NCBI GenBank assembly: GCA_045631225.1
Contig: JAZQUG010000001.1
Coordinates: 25,940-89,939, forward strand
From: Fimenecus sp045631225
GTDB taxonomy: Bacteria; Bacillota; Clostridia; Oscillospirales; Acutalibacteraceae
Direction of reading: 5' to 3'
DNA: 64,000 bases
This document shows, piece by piece, positions 42,701 to 49,922 of this stretch. The notes under the pieces are model-generated. The model did no database searches, had not been told where the DNA came from, and worked only from the letters and a program-made list of their open reading frames with translations. Position 1 is the stretch's first letter. Each line of letters starts with the position of its first letter. The translations under genes and the position numbers were made by a program.

Positions 42701-43050
42701 AAGCACAAATAGGCACAACAAATGAGTATAAAATTTTTATACTCTCTAATGACATTCGCAACAACGAATACGGATTCAGTTCAAGACCAGGCTATGACAA
42801 AGCAAGGGAAGCTCAAGGTACCGACTATGCAAAATGTCAGGGATTGTATGTATATGACGGCAATTCTATTGCATATCAGGGAAATTCACGATGGTGGTTC
42901 CACAGTTCAGACGATGGAGCCTACTCAGAGTTTGCGGCAGGAATTGACTACTACGGTTCTGTCGGTGCATACTACGACCACTATGTCAATTTCACCCACA
43001 TTGGTGTTCGTCCTGCATTTAAATTTAATCCGAAATCTTTAATTTCTTAA
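39796..43050 (+). CDS. Secreted multidomain subtilisin-like (S8) serine protease
   Basis: A 1084-residue protein. The ATG at 39796 (MKRINKFLSVFLALIMVITIIPM) lies 8 bases after GGAGG; the ATG at 39790 lies too close. After the signal peptide comes a CARDB-like domain (VEVSTDKSSYKATGIAEITVKITNT). A hydrophobic insert (VGFFDKIGLWFVRLFNGG) and a prodomain-like region with acidic patches follow. The S8 domain spans about residues 310-625, with Asp in IGIVDDGF, His in HGTHVSG, the oxyanion region in IQAAGNG and Ser in NGTSQAAP. A carboxypeptidase-regulatory-like beta domain follows (ISGTVTDKNTGDPISDVSVEF), then a Gly/Asn/Asp linker, then a C-terminal DUF6273 domain (IEFGSYPQAEV ... WRILD ... REWLNDDFYNTAF ... 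GVRPAFKFNP). The DUF6273 domain may bind a surface ligand. Confidence 0.88.
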   Translation: MKRINKFLSVFLALIMVITIIPMSAITVGATESAPLKVEVSTDKSSYKATGIAEITVKITNTSDEAVSNISAEVVFDDLAPVKKKKSVTFKEVDNLQPSDSFEFEYKATINADGMKVGFFDKIGLWFVRLFNGGYSASSHNTTALIQEITVIEFGKYSAENVVVVDYDGKEICEEYEELIKDVDIDEVYEHSDEDVSFDEDTETTFINNVVIINFDWDCSNERKAEIVNSINGKVVGGIDGYNELHVKINKSSFEELEVLIEELNKNEDIYAHYDEFTDISFNSAPTNDEWDNRANWEEVNNDYANWWVVATKTHLAWEYEEYFKKINIGIVDDGFKSDHEDVKIQTISEENVEKNHGTHVSGIIGAKHNNGKGIAGVVDKCSLYGYSVGKEEKEELKKDSEIYKGIETLVADYECKIINLSLGKQLKSLKAAKKHGKKTSEKIGRFLEICKETDKDFVIIQAAGNGEKNDDGEPLGIDAVFNGFFASITREECYSSDRIAVDDIMNRVIVVGAAYKTWEKENTYEMTTFSNAGSCVDIVAPGYNIYSTVAGKYQEDEIGNVIVEEGKKYRQLNGTSQAAPIVAGIAGLVWSVDENLSGADVKDIILKSAKAGNVKAYDNPYSPTTGDFYMVNAKLAVEEALRWTYGDLATISGTVTDKNTGDPISDVSVEFIDNEGDSFEPIMTTTTDADGKYFVKLPNGSYSVSFNHSNYDYYGTSIDTIENSNMINASLTLKNGDDNGDDNEGGDDNGGNCDDNGGNSDDNGGNSDDNGGNEEFMTEVVANSNIGDIIEFGSYPQAEVTDSTLISTLNSLVTSWTSYDYYTGTGNWYDGKMAPSDYMKYTDVIYNNTKYRGVYFTAYRPYCTGYISSPSNTYQDDNDYYTNTTYWFKYEPLNWRILDPNEGYVMCESIIDSQAYQNTVYRSESGGYGGSYYQDATRTTLADDYAASSLREWLNDDFYNTAFTSSEKAQIGTTNEYKIFILSNDIRNNEYGFSSRPGYDKAREAQGTDYAKCQGLYVYDGNSIAYQGNSRWWFHSSDDGAYSEFAAGIDYYGSVGAYYDHYVNFTHIGVRPAFKFNPKSLIS
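42037..42120 (+). repeat. Four tandem 21-bp repeats in the protease linker
   Basis: Units of 21 bp begin GATGATAA(T/C)GGTGG(G/A)AA and encode DDNGGNx. The two central copies (42058-42099) are identical. The repeat codes for a flexible acidic spacer between the regulatory-like domain and DUF6273, and is expected to vary in copy number. Confidence 0.85.
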
Positions 43051-43255
43051 CTATAAGAATCCTCGATTCAAAATATTGACATTATGGAAAACGCTCTTGC
43101 CGTTACATTAGTTGGTGTGCAGACGAATGATACGACAGCACGAATTGTCAAAATATAACATTAAAAATATTTAAAATTAGGTTTCTTTGATATAATTAGT
43201 GATTTTTTTTCGTAATTTATTAGAAAGTATAAAGATTCATTAATATTAATTAAAC

Positions 43256-43480
43256 ACTCCTGATAGTGTAACAACAATTGGTGAGTAAGCATTTTCTTCT
43301 TGTGATAGTTTGACAAGTGTAACAATCGGTGACAGTGTAACAAGAATTGGTAGGTATGCTTTTTTTGGCTACGAAAGTCTTACAGATGTATATTATTCAG
43401 GAATGGAAACACAATGGAATGCAATTTCATTTGGTTCAGGTAACAAAAAATTACTTAATGCAACAAGACATTATATTTAG
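43256..43480 (+). pseudogene. Remnant of a BspA-like LRR gene
   Basis: Translation in one frame gives TPDSVTTIGE, a stop (TAA at 43286-43288, probably from TAT), then AFSSCDSLTSVTIGDSVTRIGRYAF and TDVYYSGMETQWNAISFGSG ... NATRHYI, then TAG. This matches BspA repeat units and the TDVYYSGxxTQWN linker of the protein at 59570. There is no start codon, signal peptide or RBS. Sequence in 43051-43255 shows no intact gene. The decayed copy still keeps its terminator (43511-43541). Confidence 0.85.
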
Positions 43481-43510
43481 AGTCTAAAATGTTGAATATC
43501 AGCGAAAATA

Positions 43511-43541
43511 GAGTCGGTGGGCTTTAACCTACCGACTTTTT
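43511..43541 (+). terminator. Rho-independent terminator behind the BspA remnant
   Basis: AGTCGGTGGG pairs with CCTACCGACT (one mismatch), followed by five Ts. Confidence 0.8.
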
Positions 43542-43623
43542 GCTTGTGCTCCATATAAATTTGTTAGATGAACTCGGAATTTTCTTTTAATTGTTTCCAA
43601 ATTTTAAATTTTTAAAAATTCTC

Positions 43624-43652
43624 TTGTTTATCTGAAAAAAATGATGTATAAT
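43624..43652 (+). promoter_or_regulatory. Sigma-A promoter of the lipoprotein gene
   Basis: TTGTTT (43624-43629) and TATAAT (43647-43652), spacing 17. Confidence 0.65.
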
Positions 43653-43689
43653 CAATACGATTTTAAACATCACCTATTGGAGGTATATT

Positions 43690-44613
43690 ATGAGTAAAAA
43701 AGTTTTAGCGGTATTACTTGCCCTAATTATTATCGTTTTTACATTCGTATCATGTAAAAAGGAAAAGGAGCCTGATTCATATTTTGTTGATGATGAAGGT
43801 AATACACAACTTGTTGTTAAAGATGACGAGGGTAAATATGTTGTTACAGATGATGAAGGCAACACATCTGTAGTTGACGACCAGAACAAAATTGACCAGA
43901 TTGAACAGAACAAAGAAAATGAAGAAGTTCAGTCAATCCTTAATGAAATAAACACAGACCCTGATAAAATTATGGAAGATGCTGATGAAAACGTAGGTCT
44001 TGAGATGTCAGATGACCTTGTTGAAGAGCCTCTTGTTACTGTTGCTCCTGATAAAGGTCAGTCAGAGGCGTCAAAGCGTTTAGAGTCATATAAAAAGATT
44101 CTCAGCACAAACAAATTCACAATTACAGCTACAATCAAAGAGGTTGGTGCAGAAACAGTAGAATATCCGTTTACATATATTCGTAGCGGTAACGGTGCTT
44201 ATATTGAAACTGCAGTTCCTTTTGAAGAAGGAAAGGTAATCAAGGCTAATATGATTATTAAAGATGGTGTGACATATTGCGAAATTCCGTCACTCAAATC
44301 ATACATGGTAGTTGATGATATGAGTATTGAGGATTTGGCTGCAGGTACTTTTGACGGAAACGAACTTTCAATATATACTTATATTGAAACAGGAACAGTC
44401 ACTCTTAACGGTAAAAAATACACTTGCGATGTATATAAAATAGATGGCGATACTGTTAAGTATTATTTCGATTCAAATGACAATTTAGTAAGAATTGAGA
44501 GAATAGGCAAGAATGATTCTGTTATTACAGAGATTGCATCAATAAAGAACACTGCTGATGAATCAAAAATCAAGAAGCCATCAGGCTTTGATATCTCAAA
44601 ATTAGTTGAGTAA
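43690..44613 (+). CDS. Predicted surface lipoprotein, acidic, unknown
   Basis: A 307-residue protein with TTGGAGG before the ATG. The signal MSKKVLAVLLALIIIVFTFVSC ends in a lipobox with Cys at 22. The first 110 mature residues are highly acidic and low in complexity (DDEGNTQLVVKDDEGKYVVTDDEGN), with a repeated DDEGx unit. Residues 130-300 form a globular part with alternating strands (NKFTITATIKEVGAETVEYPFTYIRSG, KYTCDVYKIDGDTVKYYFDSNDNLVRIERI), like the LolA/DUF-type outer-leaflet lipoprotein folds. I do not recognise a named family. It is monocistronic. Confidence 0.75.
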   Translation: MSKKVLAVLLALIIIVFTFVSCKKEKEPDSYFVDDEGNTQLVVKDDEGKYVVTDDEGNTSVVDDQNKIDQIEQNKENEEVQSILNEINTDPDKIMEDADENVGLEMSDDLVEEPLVTVAPDKGQSEASKRLESYKKILSTNKFTITATIKEVGAETVEYPFTYIRSGNGAYIETAVPFEEGKVIKANMIIKDGVTYCEIPSLKSYMVVDDMSIEDLAAGTFDGNELSIYTYIETGTVTLNGKKYTCDVYKIDGDTVKYYFDSNDNLVRIERIGKNDSVITEIASIKNTADESKIKKPSGFDISKLVE

Positions 44614-44620
44614 TCGTATA

Positions 44621-44653
44621 AAGTAACCTGTTTTATTGCAGGTTACTTTTTTT
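44621..44653 (+). terminator. Rho-independent terminator
   Basis: AAGTAACCTG pairs with CAGGTTACTT, followed by a T run. Confidence 0.9.
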
Positions 44654-44658
44654 ATTAG

Positions 44659-44687
44659 TTGACTAATGGTAAATTATGTAATAAAAT
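44659..44687 (+). promoter_or_regulatory. Sigma-A promoter of the LicD/IspD-like operon
   Basis: TTGACT (44659-44664) and TAAAAT (44682-44687), spacing 17. Confidence 0.7.
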
Positions 44688-44732
44688 ATAAAGATAAGAA
44701 AAAGTATAGCCTATTGGATTTGGGGTGAGTTT

Positions 44733-45497
44733 TTGGAGGAAACTTTAAGGGAATTTCAATTGAAAGAACTGGAAATGCTGAAAGCAATGGCTGAACAGCT
44801 TGAAAAAGCTAATGTAAGATTCTATCTTATAGGTGGTAGTAGCATAGGTGCATTAAGACATCAAGGATTTATTCCTTGGGATGATGATGTTGATATTGCT
44901 ATTATGCGAAGTGATTTTAAAAAGGCGGAAACAGCTCTTGCAAAGCTCAATAAGCTGTTTCTTTATGATCCGGTAGAAAATCATATTGTTCCTGACGCAC
45001 CGTTAGGTCACATTTATCTTAACGATGGCAGACCGTTTGAGGAGTCACCGAGATTAGATGTTTTCGCAATTGATAATGTGCCTGATTCAGCTTTTTGGGA
45101 AAAGATACAGAAACTTTGTGCAATGATTTACCATGTGTGCGTGTTGCGAAGACCGGCTGAAAATCGTGGAAAATTGAAAAAAATGTTTACATATGCAATC
45201 TGTAAGTTTTGCCCGGGCTTCTTGCTCGATTTCATTCAGAAACTTGCATACAAGGGCGTTACAAAATGGAAAGATGTACCCACAAAATATGTCTGTAATA
45301 TTTATGGAGTCAGTGGCGATAAAGAAAAAGTTCCTGCTGCATTTTATGGTGTGCCAAGATATGTTGCTTTCGAGGATACTATGATGCCGATTCCTGAAAA
45401 AGCAGAAGAATACAATACACAGATATACGGCAATTACATGGAATATCCACCTGAAGAATTGCGTGTACCATCTCATTTTGCAAAAGTGGTTAAATAG
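44733..45497 (+). CDS. LicD-family phosphotransferase
   Basis: A 254-residue protein starting with TTG behind GGGGTGAG. The LicD nucleotidyltransferase-fold core is clear: FYLIGGSSIGALRHQGFIPWDDDVDIAIMRSDF (about 30-62), with GG, the WDDD metal-binding acids and the Arg of LRH. LicD proteins transfer phosphocholine or another phosphoalcohol from a CDP-activated donor onto surface polysaccharide. The next gene carries a second LicD domain, and the operon ends with a cytidylyltransferase-like gene that could make the donor. Confidence 0.9.
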   Translation: MEETLREFQLKELEMLKAMAEQLEKANVRFYLIGGSSIGALRHQGFIPWDDDVDIAIMRSDFKKAETALAKLNKLFLYDPVENHIVPDAPLGHIYLNDGRPFEESPRLDVFAIDNVPDSAFWEKIQKLCAMIYHVCVLRRPAENRGKLKKMFTYAICKFCPGFLLDFIQKLAYKGVTKWKDVPTKYVCNIYGVSGDKEKVPAAFYGVPRYVAFEDTMMPIPEKAEEYNTQIYGNYMEYPPEELRVPSHFAKVVK

Positions 45498-45518
45498 AGG
45501 ATATGGAGGATTTAAAAA

Positions 45519-47489
45519 ATGGATAGATTGATTCTTGAAGACGAATTGTCAGAAATAACCGGGTTTTATAAAAAACTTACAGGCTCATATATGCACCCGC
45601 CAAAGTTTGTTGGTATCAGTAAAAAGGGAAGATTTCTTTATGAAAATGCAGTCATTGTAAGCGATTCAAACCCATTGGGCAATCTTATGCTTCCTGCAAT
45701 GGCAACTGTTAAAGAAAAAGGTTTGATAAGTTCCGTTAAAGGATACTCTGTATATGACGGAATTGTTAAATTTGAAGATTTTGAATATGATGAAACAGAA
45801 ATTGCTCATGTGGAAAGCATTGATACTGCAGCTGCCGTAAATAAATGTGCTTTTATGCTCTGTCTTGATTGTCAGAAGACAGAAACAAAAGAAGCATGGC
45901 TTGATGCTATTAAGAAAGTAACAGAATATGCATCAAAAGGTAAGGATAATAAATGCACAGTTCTTGCTATACTTCCTGAGTATCCTGAAATTCCTGACGA
46001 TGAAATCAATAGTCTTTCAGAGCGTGAATTCGGATATTTTATGGAAAAATGTCTTGAAAATCCTACTGATGCACAGAAGTATTATGTTGAGATAGAATCT
46101 CTTTGCCGTGAAATCGTAAATGGCGGATATGAAAATCTCAACCTTATCCGTGTTGATAATCTTTTTGGACCTGATGCAAATCAGATTCGTATTTTTGATA
46201 TTGAAAATTGTATAAAAGACGCTTTTGCAACCGGCGTTATGAACATCACAACAAGTGATTATGAAAATGTAATTTCTGTTTCATACATAAGAGATGCAAT
46301 TTGTTTTGCAATCCAGACTCTCTATTGCGGACGTAAGGGACAGGTTTATAATTTCTGTTCACATCTTACAACAATTGCAAATATTAAGAATACAATAAGA
46401 AATAATTTCAAAGAACAGTTATCTCTTAATGTTCAGTCAGCTTCTGTTGAAAAAACATACTATCGTTGTCTTAATACACTTAAGTTCTTCCAGTCAGGAT
46501 GGAAAAAAGCAAAACATGTTCCTTTGGCAGATGCTTTATACAGAACTGTGTGTAACATAACAGGGGAGAAGGACAACAACAAGAATAATATTGCTATATA
46601 TTCAGGTAAGCTTACTCGTATCAAGGATCTTGAACTTATGATGCTTAAGGATATTGACGATATTTGTAAGGCAAATGACATCAAGTACTTCCTTTGTGGT
46701 GGTACAATGCTTGGAGCAGTCCGTTACGGACACAGTATCCCTTGGGATGATGACCTTGATATTGGTATGCTTCGTGGTGATTTCGATAAGTTCCGTAAAG
46801 CAGCACTTGCACAAAATAAGGATATTTACAACTATTCAAGTTTCTGGAGCAAGAGCGGAAGTCACTATATTGTTGATAAAATCCGTCTGAATGGTACATA
46901 TTTCTCAACAAGATATTCTTCTGTCCATGAATATCCTGACGGATTGTTTATAGATGTACTTGTTTATGACCAGACAAGTAATAATAAGTTTATCGGTAAG
47001 CTTCACAGCCTTACTGTTCACGTGCTTTCAAAGATTATTGAGGTAAGATGGTATAACAGACCAAGAAGAAATCCTAACTTCAGAAAAGAAATGGTTCTTC
47101 TTCCGTTCATCAGAATTATTCCTCTTAATGTATGGCACAAATTGTATGAATCTGTATTGACTATTTTCAAAAACAAAAAGAATGCAAAGTATGTAATTGA
47201 CAGTACAGGTAAGTTGCAGAAAAAAGGACCATTCCTTATGCAGGGACTTGAGGATGTTCAGAGAGTTGATTTTGACGGTGGATTCCAGGCTCCTATTCCT
47301 ATTGATTATACAAATTACCTTACATTTGACTACGGCCCCGGTTATCTTCCTGAGCCACCTCTTACAAAGAGAGCGGCACCGCATAACTTTGCTCGTATTG
47401 ACCTTGGTGAATATATTTTCGAAACAAGAGAAAAGCCTGAATACAGAGAAGTAAATGTACATGGTGAACTGTTTGAAAAAGAGTTTTAA
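45519..47489 (+). CDS. Fusion protein: degenerate SDR/epimerase-like domain plus LicD domain
   Basis: A 656-residue protein with ATGGAGGA before the ATG. Residues 1-340 follow the outline of an extended SDR (sugar epimerase): VRVDNLFGP-like LIRVDNLFGPDANQIRIF, and ISVSYIRDAICFAIQTLYCGRKGQVYNF near the end. The N-terminal GxxGxxG cofactor motif is missing (VSDSNPLGNLML) and the YxxxK motif reads YYVEIES, so catalysis is doubtful. Residues 355-656 form a LicD domain: KYFLCGGTMLGAVRYGHSIPWDDDLDIGMLRGDF, fully conserved in its key residues. The fusion suggests an acceptor-binding or scaffold role for the SDR part. Confidence 0.82.
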   Translation: MDRLILEDELSEITGFYKKLTGSYMHPPKFVGISKKGRFLYENAVIVSDSNPLGNLMLPAMATVKEKGLISSVKGYSVYDGIVKFEDFEYDETEIAHVESIDTAAAVNKCAFMLCLDCQKTETKEAWLDAIKKVTEYASKGKDNKCTVLAILPEYPEIPDDEINSLSEREFGYFMEKCLENPTDAQKYYVEIESLCREIVNGGYENLNLIRVDNLFGPDANQIRIFDIENCIKDAFATGVMNITTSDYENVISVSYIRDAICFAIQTLYCGRKGQVYNFCSHLTTIANIKNTIRNNFKEQLSLNVQSASVEKTYYRCLNTLKFFQSGWKKAKHVPLADALYRTVCNITGEKDNNKNNIAIYSGKLTRIKDLELMMLKDIDDICKANDIKYFLCGGTMLGAVRYGHSIPWDDDLDIGMLRGDFDKFRKAALAQNKDIYNYSSFWSKSGSHYIVDKIRLNGTYFSTRYSSVHEYPDGLFIDVLVYDQTSNNKFIGKLHSLTVHVLSKIIEVRWYNRPRRNPNFRKEMVLLPFIRIIPLNVWHKLYESVLTIFKNKKNAKYVIDSTGKLQKKGPFLMQGLEDVQRVDFDGGFQAPIPIDYTNYLTFDYGPGYLPEPPLTKRAAPHNFARIDLGEYIFETREKPEYREVNVHGELFEKEF

Positions 47490-47522
47490 TCTTGATTTTA
47501 ATTTTTATGGGAGAATTATTTT

Positions 47523-48551
47523 ATGAAATATCGTGCACTTGTTACTGCAGAAGTAATCAAACCAATGCTTGAACAATTTGAAGATAAAATCGAATTTGTT
47601 TATGACGGATATAATATTGACCATGAAGTTATGCCGCATAATGAATTGATTGAAAAGGTAGCAGATTATGATATTCTTATCTGTGAATACGATACGATAG
47701 ACAGAGCAGTTCTTGATAATGCCAAGAATATGAAAATCATTATCTGTTGTCGTGGTGGCGTTAAGTCTGTTATCGATATTGATGCTGCAATGGAAAAGAA
47801 GATTATCATCTGTAATAATGGTGGTAGAAATGCAAATGCGGTTTCTGACCTTACAATGGGTTACATTCTCGATTTGACAAGAAATATCACATTGACAAAT
47901 AACCTCATCTTCAATAAGGTGATTACAACTGATGTGAAATCAAAGCCTGATGAATACAGAGATACAGTATGGGGACTTGATAACAATTCACCGTTTATCC
48001 GTTTCAGAGGAACAAGTATTAATTATATGACATTGGGACTTGTGGGTTGTGGTTGTGCAGGTCAGCTTGTTGCTAAAAAAGCAGAAGCATTCGGTATGAA
48101 GGTTATTGCTTATGACCCATATATCGACCCTGCAAAAGTTCCCGAATCTGTTGAGCTTGTCGGTTTCGATGAATTCCTTAATCGATCTGATATCGTAAGC
48201 CTTCATTGTATCGTTTCACCGCAGACTAAGAATATGTTTAATAAAGAAGTCTTTGCAAAGATGAAAAAGGGTTCATACTTTATTAATACTGCCCGTGGCG
48301 AATTGGTTGTGGAAGAAGATTTGATTGAAGCTCTTAATTCTGACCATCTTGCAGGGGCAGCTATTGATGTTACCGTTAAAGAACCTATTGCATCTGACTG
48401 TCCGTTGCTTGATGCGAAGAATCTTATTATCACACCTCATATTGCAGGTTCATCTTACGATGTTCAAGTTTGCGGAACACAGATGGTAAGTGATACACTC
48501 GAAGATTGGCTTCAGGGTATCAAGCCAAGAAATTGTGTTGTTTATAAATAA
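47523..48551 (+). CDS. D-isomer-specific 2-hydroxyacid dehydrogenase family protein
   Basis: A 342-residue protein (RBS GGGAGAA). The NAD-binding domain has GLVGCGCAGQLVAKKAEAFGMKVIAYDPY (about 168-196, the GxGxxG motif). Catalytic residues are present: Arg in INTARGELV, Glu in VTVKEPIAS and His in TPHIAGSS. The family reduces 2-keto acids or oxidises D-2-hydroxyacids, as in phosphoglycerate dehydrogenase. In this operon it may make or consume a hydroxyacid that becomes a CDP-activated head group; this is inference from gene order only. Confidence 0.88.
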   Translation: MKYRALVTAEVIKPMLEQFEDKIEFVYDGYNIDHEVMPHNELIEKVADYDILICEYDTIDRAVLDNAKNMKIIICCRGGVKSVIDIDAAMEKKIIICNNGGRNANAVSDLTMGYILDLTRNITLTNNLIFNKVITTDVKSKPDEYRDTVWGLDNNSPFIRFRGTSINYMTLGLVGCGCAGQLVAKKAEAFGMKVIAYDPYIDPAKVPESVELVGFDEFLNRSDIVSLHCIVSPQTKNMFNKEVFAKMKKGSYFINTARGELVVEEDLIEALNSDHLAGAAIDVTVKEPIASDCPLLDAKNLIITPHIAGSSYDVQVCGTQMVSDTLEDWLQGIKPRNCVVYK

Positions 48552-48571
48552 TTAGGAGAGGGTGTAGAGAT

Positions 48572-49231
48572 ATGTCATCTATCGGAATTATTCTTGCAGG
48601 TGGTATCGGCTCCCGTTTCGGTGCTGATAAACCTAAGCAGTATTGCAAAATATTTGATAAAGAAATGATATGGTATTCAATTGATGCCTTCCGTCAGGCA
48701 AAAAGCATCGACGATTTTATTGTTATTGTAGATGCTAACGAAATGCAGAGTGGCAGACTTGCACAGGATTACGGTGTAACTCTCGTTCAGGGTGGTAGCA
48801 CAAGAAACGAATCATTTAAAAATGCTCTTGATTATATCAACAAGACTTTTCCTGATTGTGAAAAGATTATTGAAAACAATGCAGCGTGTCCAATGATAAC
48901 ACCTGAACTTATTGATGAGTTTATGGGGCTTCTTGATGAATATGATTATGTAAATACAGCATATAAGATTACAGATGCATTGGGTTCATATAAGGACAGA
49001 ATTGCAAACCGTGAGGATTTCTATCTTATTCAGGCTCCTGACGCTTATCGATTTCCACTTCTCTATAAGCATTTCGATAAAGATTCTGAACTTTGTCATC
49101 CTGCACATCAGTTACCACTTTCAGCAACAGAGTATCGCTATTTTGATTATAACGACAATTATAAGGTTACATATCCTGATGATATTAAAATCGTTGAAAT
49201 GATGATGAATCGCAGAAAAGAAAACAAATAA
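48572..49231 (+). CDS. IspD/TarI-like cytidylyltransferase with altered active-site motif
   Basis: A 219-residue protein with RBS GGAGAGGGTG. The N-terminal nucleotide motif is intact: IILAGGIGSRFGADKPKQYCKI. The GGSTRNES and IQAPDAYRF motifs are also typical of IspD/TarI. The segment that normally reads HDAARP, however, reads NNAACP (residues 102-107), so the Asp and Arg that contact metal and substrate are gone. It most likely activates a different phosphoalcohol than methylerythritol or ribitol phosphate. It is the last gene of the LicD operon, ending just before the rpmG promoter. Confidence 0.82.
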   Translation: MSSIGIILAGGIGSRFGADKPKQYCKIFDKEMIWYSIDAFRQAKSIDDFIVIVDANEMQSGRLAQDYGVTLVQGGSTRNESFKNALDYINKTFPDCEKIIENNAACPMITPELIDEFMGLLDEYDYVNTAYKITDALGSYKDRIANREDFYLIQAPDAYRFPLLYKHFDKDSELCHPAHQLPLSATEYRYFDYNDNYKVTYPDDIKIVEMMMNRRKENK

Positions 49232-49250
49232 AACAAAATACAAAAAACTA

Positions 49251-49279
49251 TTGACAAGCCTTGACTCCTGTGATACAAT
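49251..49279 (+). promoter_or_regulatory. Sigma-A promoter of the rpmG-secE-nusG operon
   Basis: TTGACA (49251-49256) and TACAAT (49274-49279), spacing 17. The leader 49287-49385 contains two weak hairpins, CCTC/GAGG near 49289 and CGTCTG/CAGACG (49341-49362). I cannot assign a ligand. Confidence 0.7.
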
Positions 49280-49385
49280 ACCAAGTACCTCGGGGAAGAG
49301 GCTTATTTTTTGTGCCTTTTTTCAAAGAGGAAGGCTTATTCGTCTGCTGATTTTTCAGACGAAGTATTAACGGAGGTGCCGAAAA

Positions 49386-49535
49386 ATGAGAGTAAAAATC
49401 ACATTAGCTTGCACAGAGTGCAAACAGCGCAATTACAACACAAAGAAAAACAAGAAGAACACTCCCGACAGAATTGAGATGAACAAGTACTGCAGATTCT
49501 GCAAGAAACACACTCTCCACAGGGAAACAAAGTAA
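49386..49535 (+). CDS. rpmG: 50S ribosomal protein L33
   Basis: A 49-residue protein starting at ATG 49386, 6 bases after GGAGGTGCC. MRVKITLACTECKQRNYNTKKNKKN is a standard L33 start. Two CxxC pairs (CTEC and CRFC) show the zinc-binding C+ form, matching the C+ form of L28 in this window. The position in front of secE-nusG is the usual one in Firmicutes. Confidence 0.97.
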   Translation: MRVKITLACTECKQRNYNTKKNKKNTPDRIEMNKYCRFCKKHTLHRETK

Positions 49536-49551
49536 TCCGGAGGTAAGTGAA

Positions 49552-49902
49552 ATGTCTGAAAAGAAAGAAAAGACCACTGCTGAGGTAGCTAAGAAGGACA
49601 AGAAGGAAGCTCCTGCTAAGAAAAAGTCAGTTGACTTTAAGGCAATCGGAGAAAAAGTTAAGAAGTTCTTCAAGGATTTCAAAGGCGAGTGGAAAAAGGT
49701 TACATGGCCTTCAGGAAAAACAGTTCTCAATCATTCACTTGTTGTTATCGTAGTAGTTTTGGTATTCGGACTTATCATTTTTGGATTTGACACAGGTCTT
49801 TCTTCAATTATTGATGGTCTAGTAAGTCTTGCAAATAAGCAGGATGTTGCTGAAACAACAACTAACACTGCACAGATGCTCAGCTTGTTTTTCATAAAGT
49901 AA
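49552..49902 (+). CDS. secE: Preprotein translocase subunit SecE
   Basis: A 116-residue protein with GGAGGTAAG before the ATG. A Lys/Glu/Ala-rich N-terminal extension of about 40 residues precedes the conserved FFKDFKGEWKKVTWPSGKTVLNHSLVVIVVVLVFGLIIFGFD, the WPS motif and single transmembrane helix of SecE. The C-terminal tail after the helix is longer than in many short SecE forms and ends hydrophobic (MLSLFFIK). SecE clamps the SecY channel. Its placement between rpmG and nusG is the standard arrangement. Confidence 0.95.
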   Translation: MSEKKEKTTAEVAKKDKKEAPAKKKSVDFKAIGEKVKKFFKDFKGEWKKVTWPSGKTVLNHSLVVIVVVLVFGLIIFGFDTGLSSIIDGLVSLANKQDVAETTTNTAQMLSLFFIK

Positions 49903-49922
49903 TCGAAAGGAGATTTTAGGTT

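Noticed and set aside
43084..43158. 24-codon frame MENALAVTLVGVQTNDTTAR... between the subtilase and the BspA remnant
   Set aside because: No RBS or promoter, and no terminator directly behind it; perhaps a remnant but not supportable as a gene.
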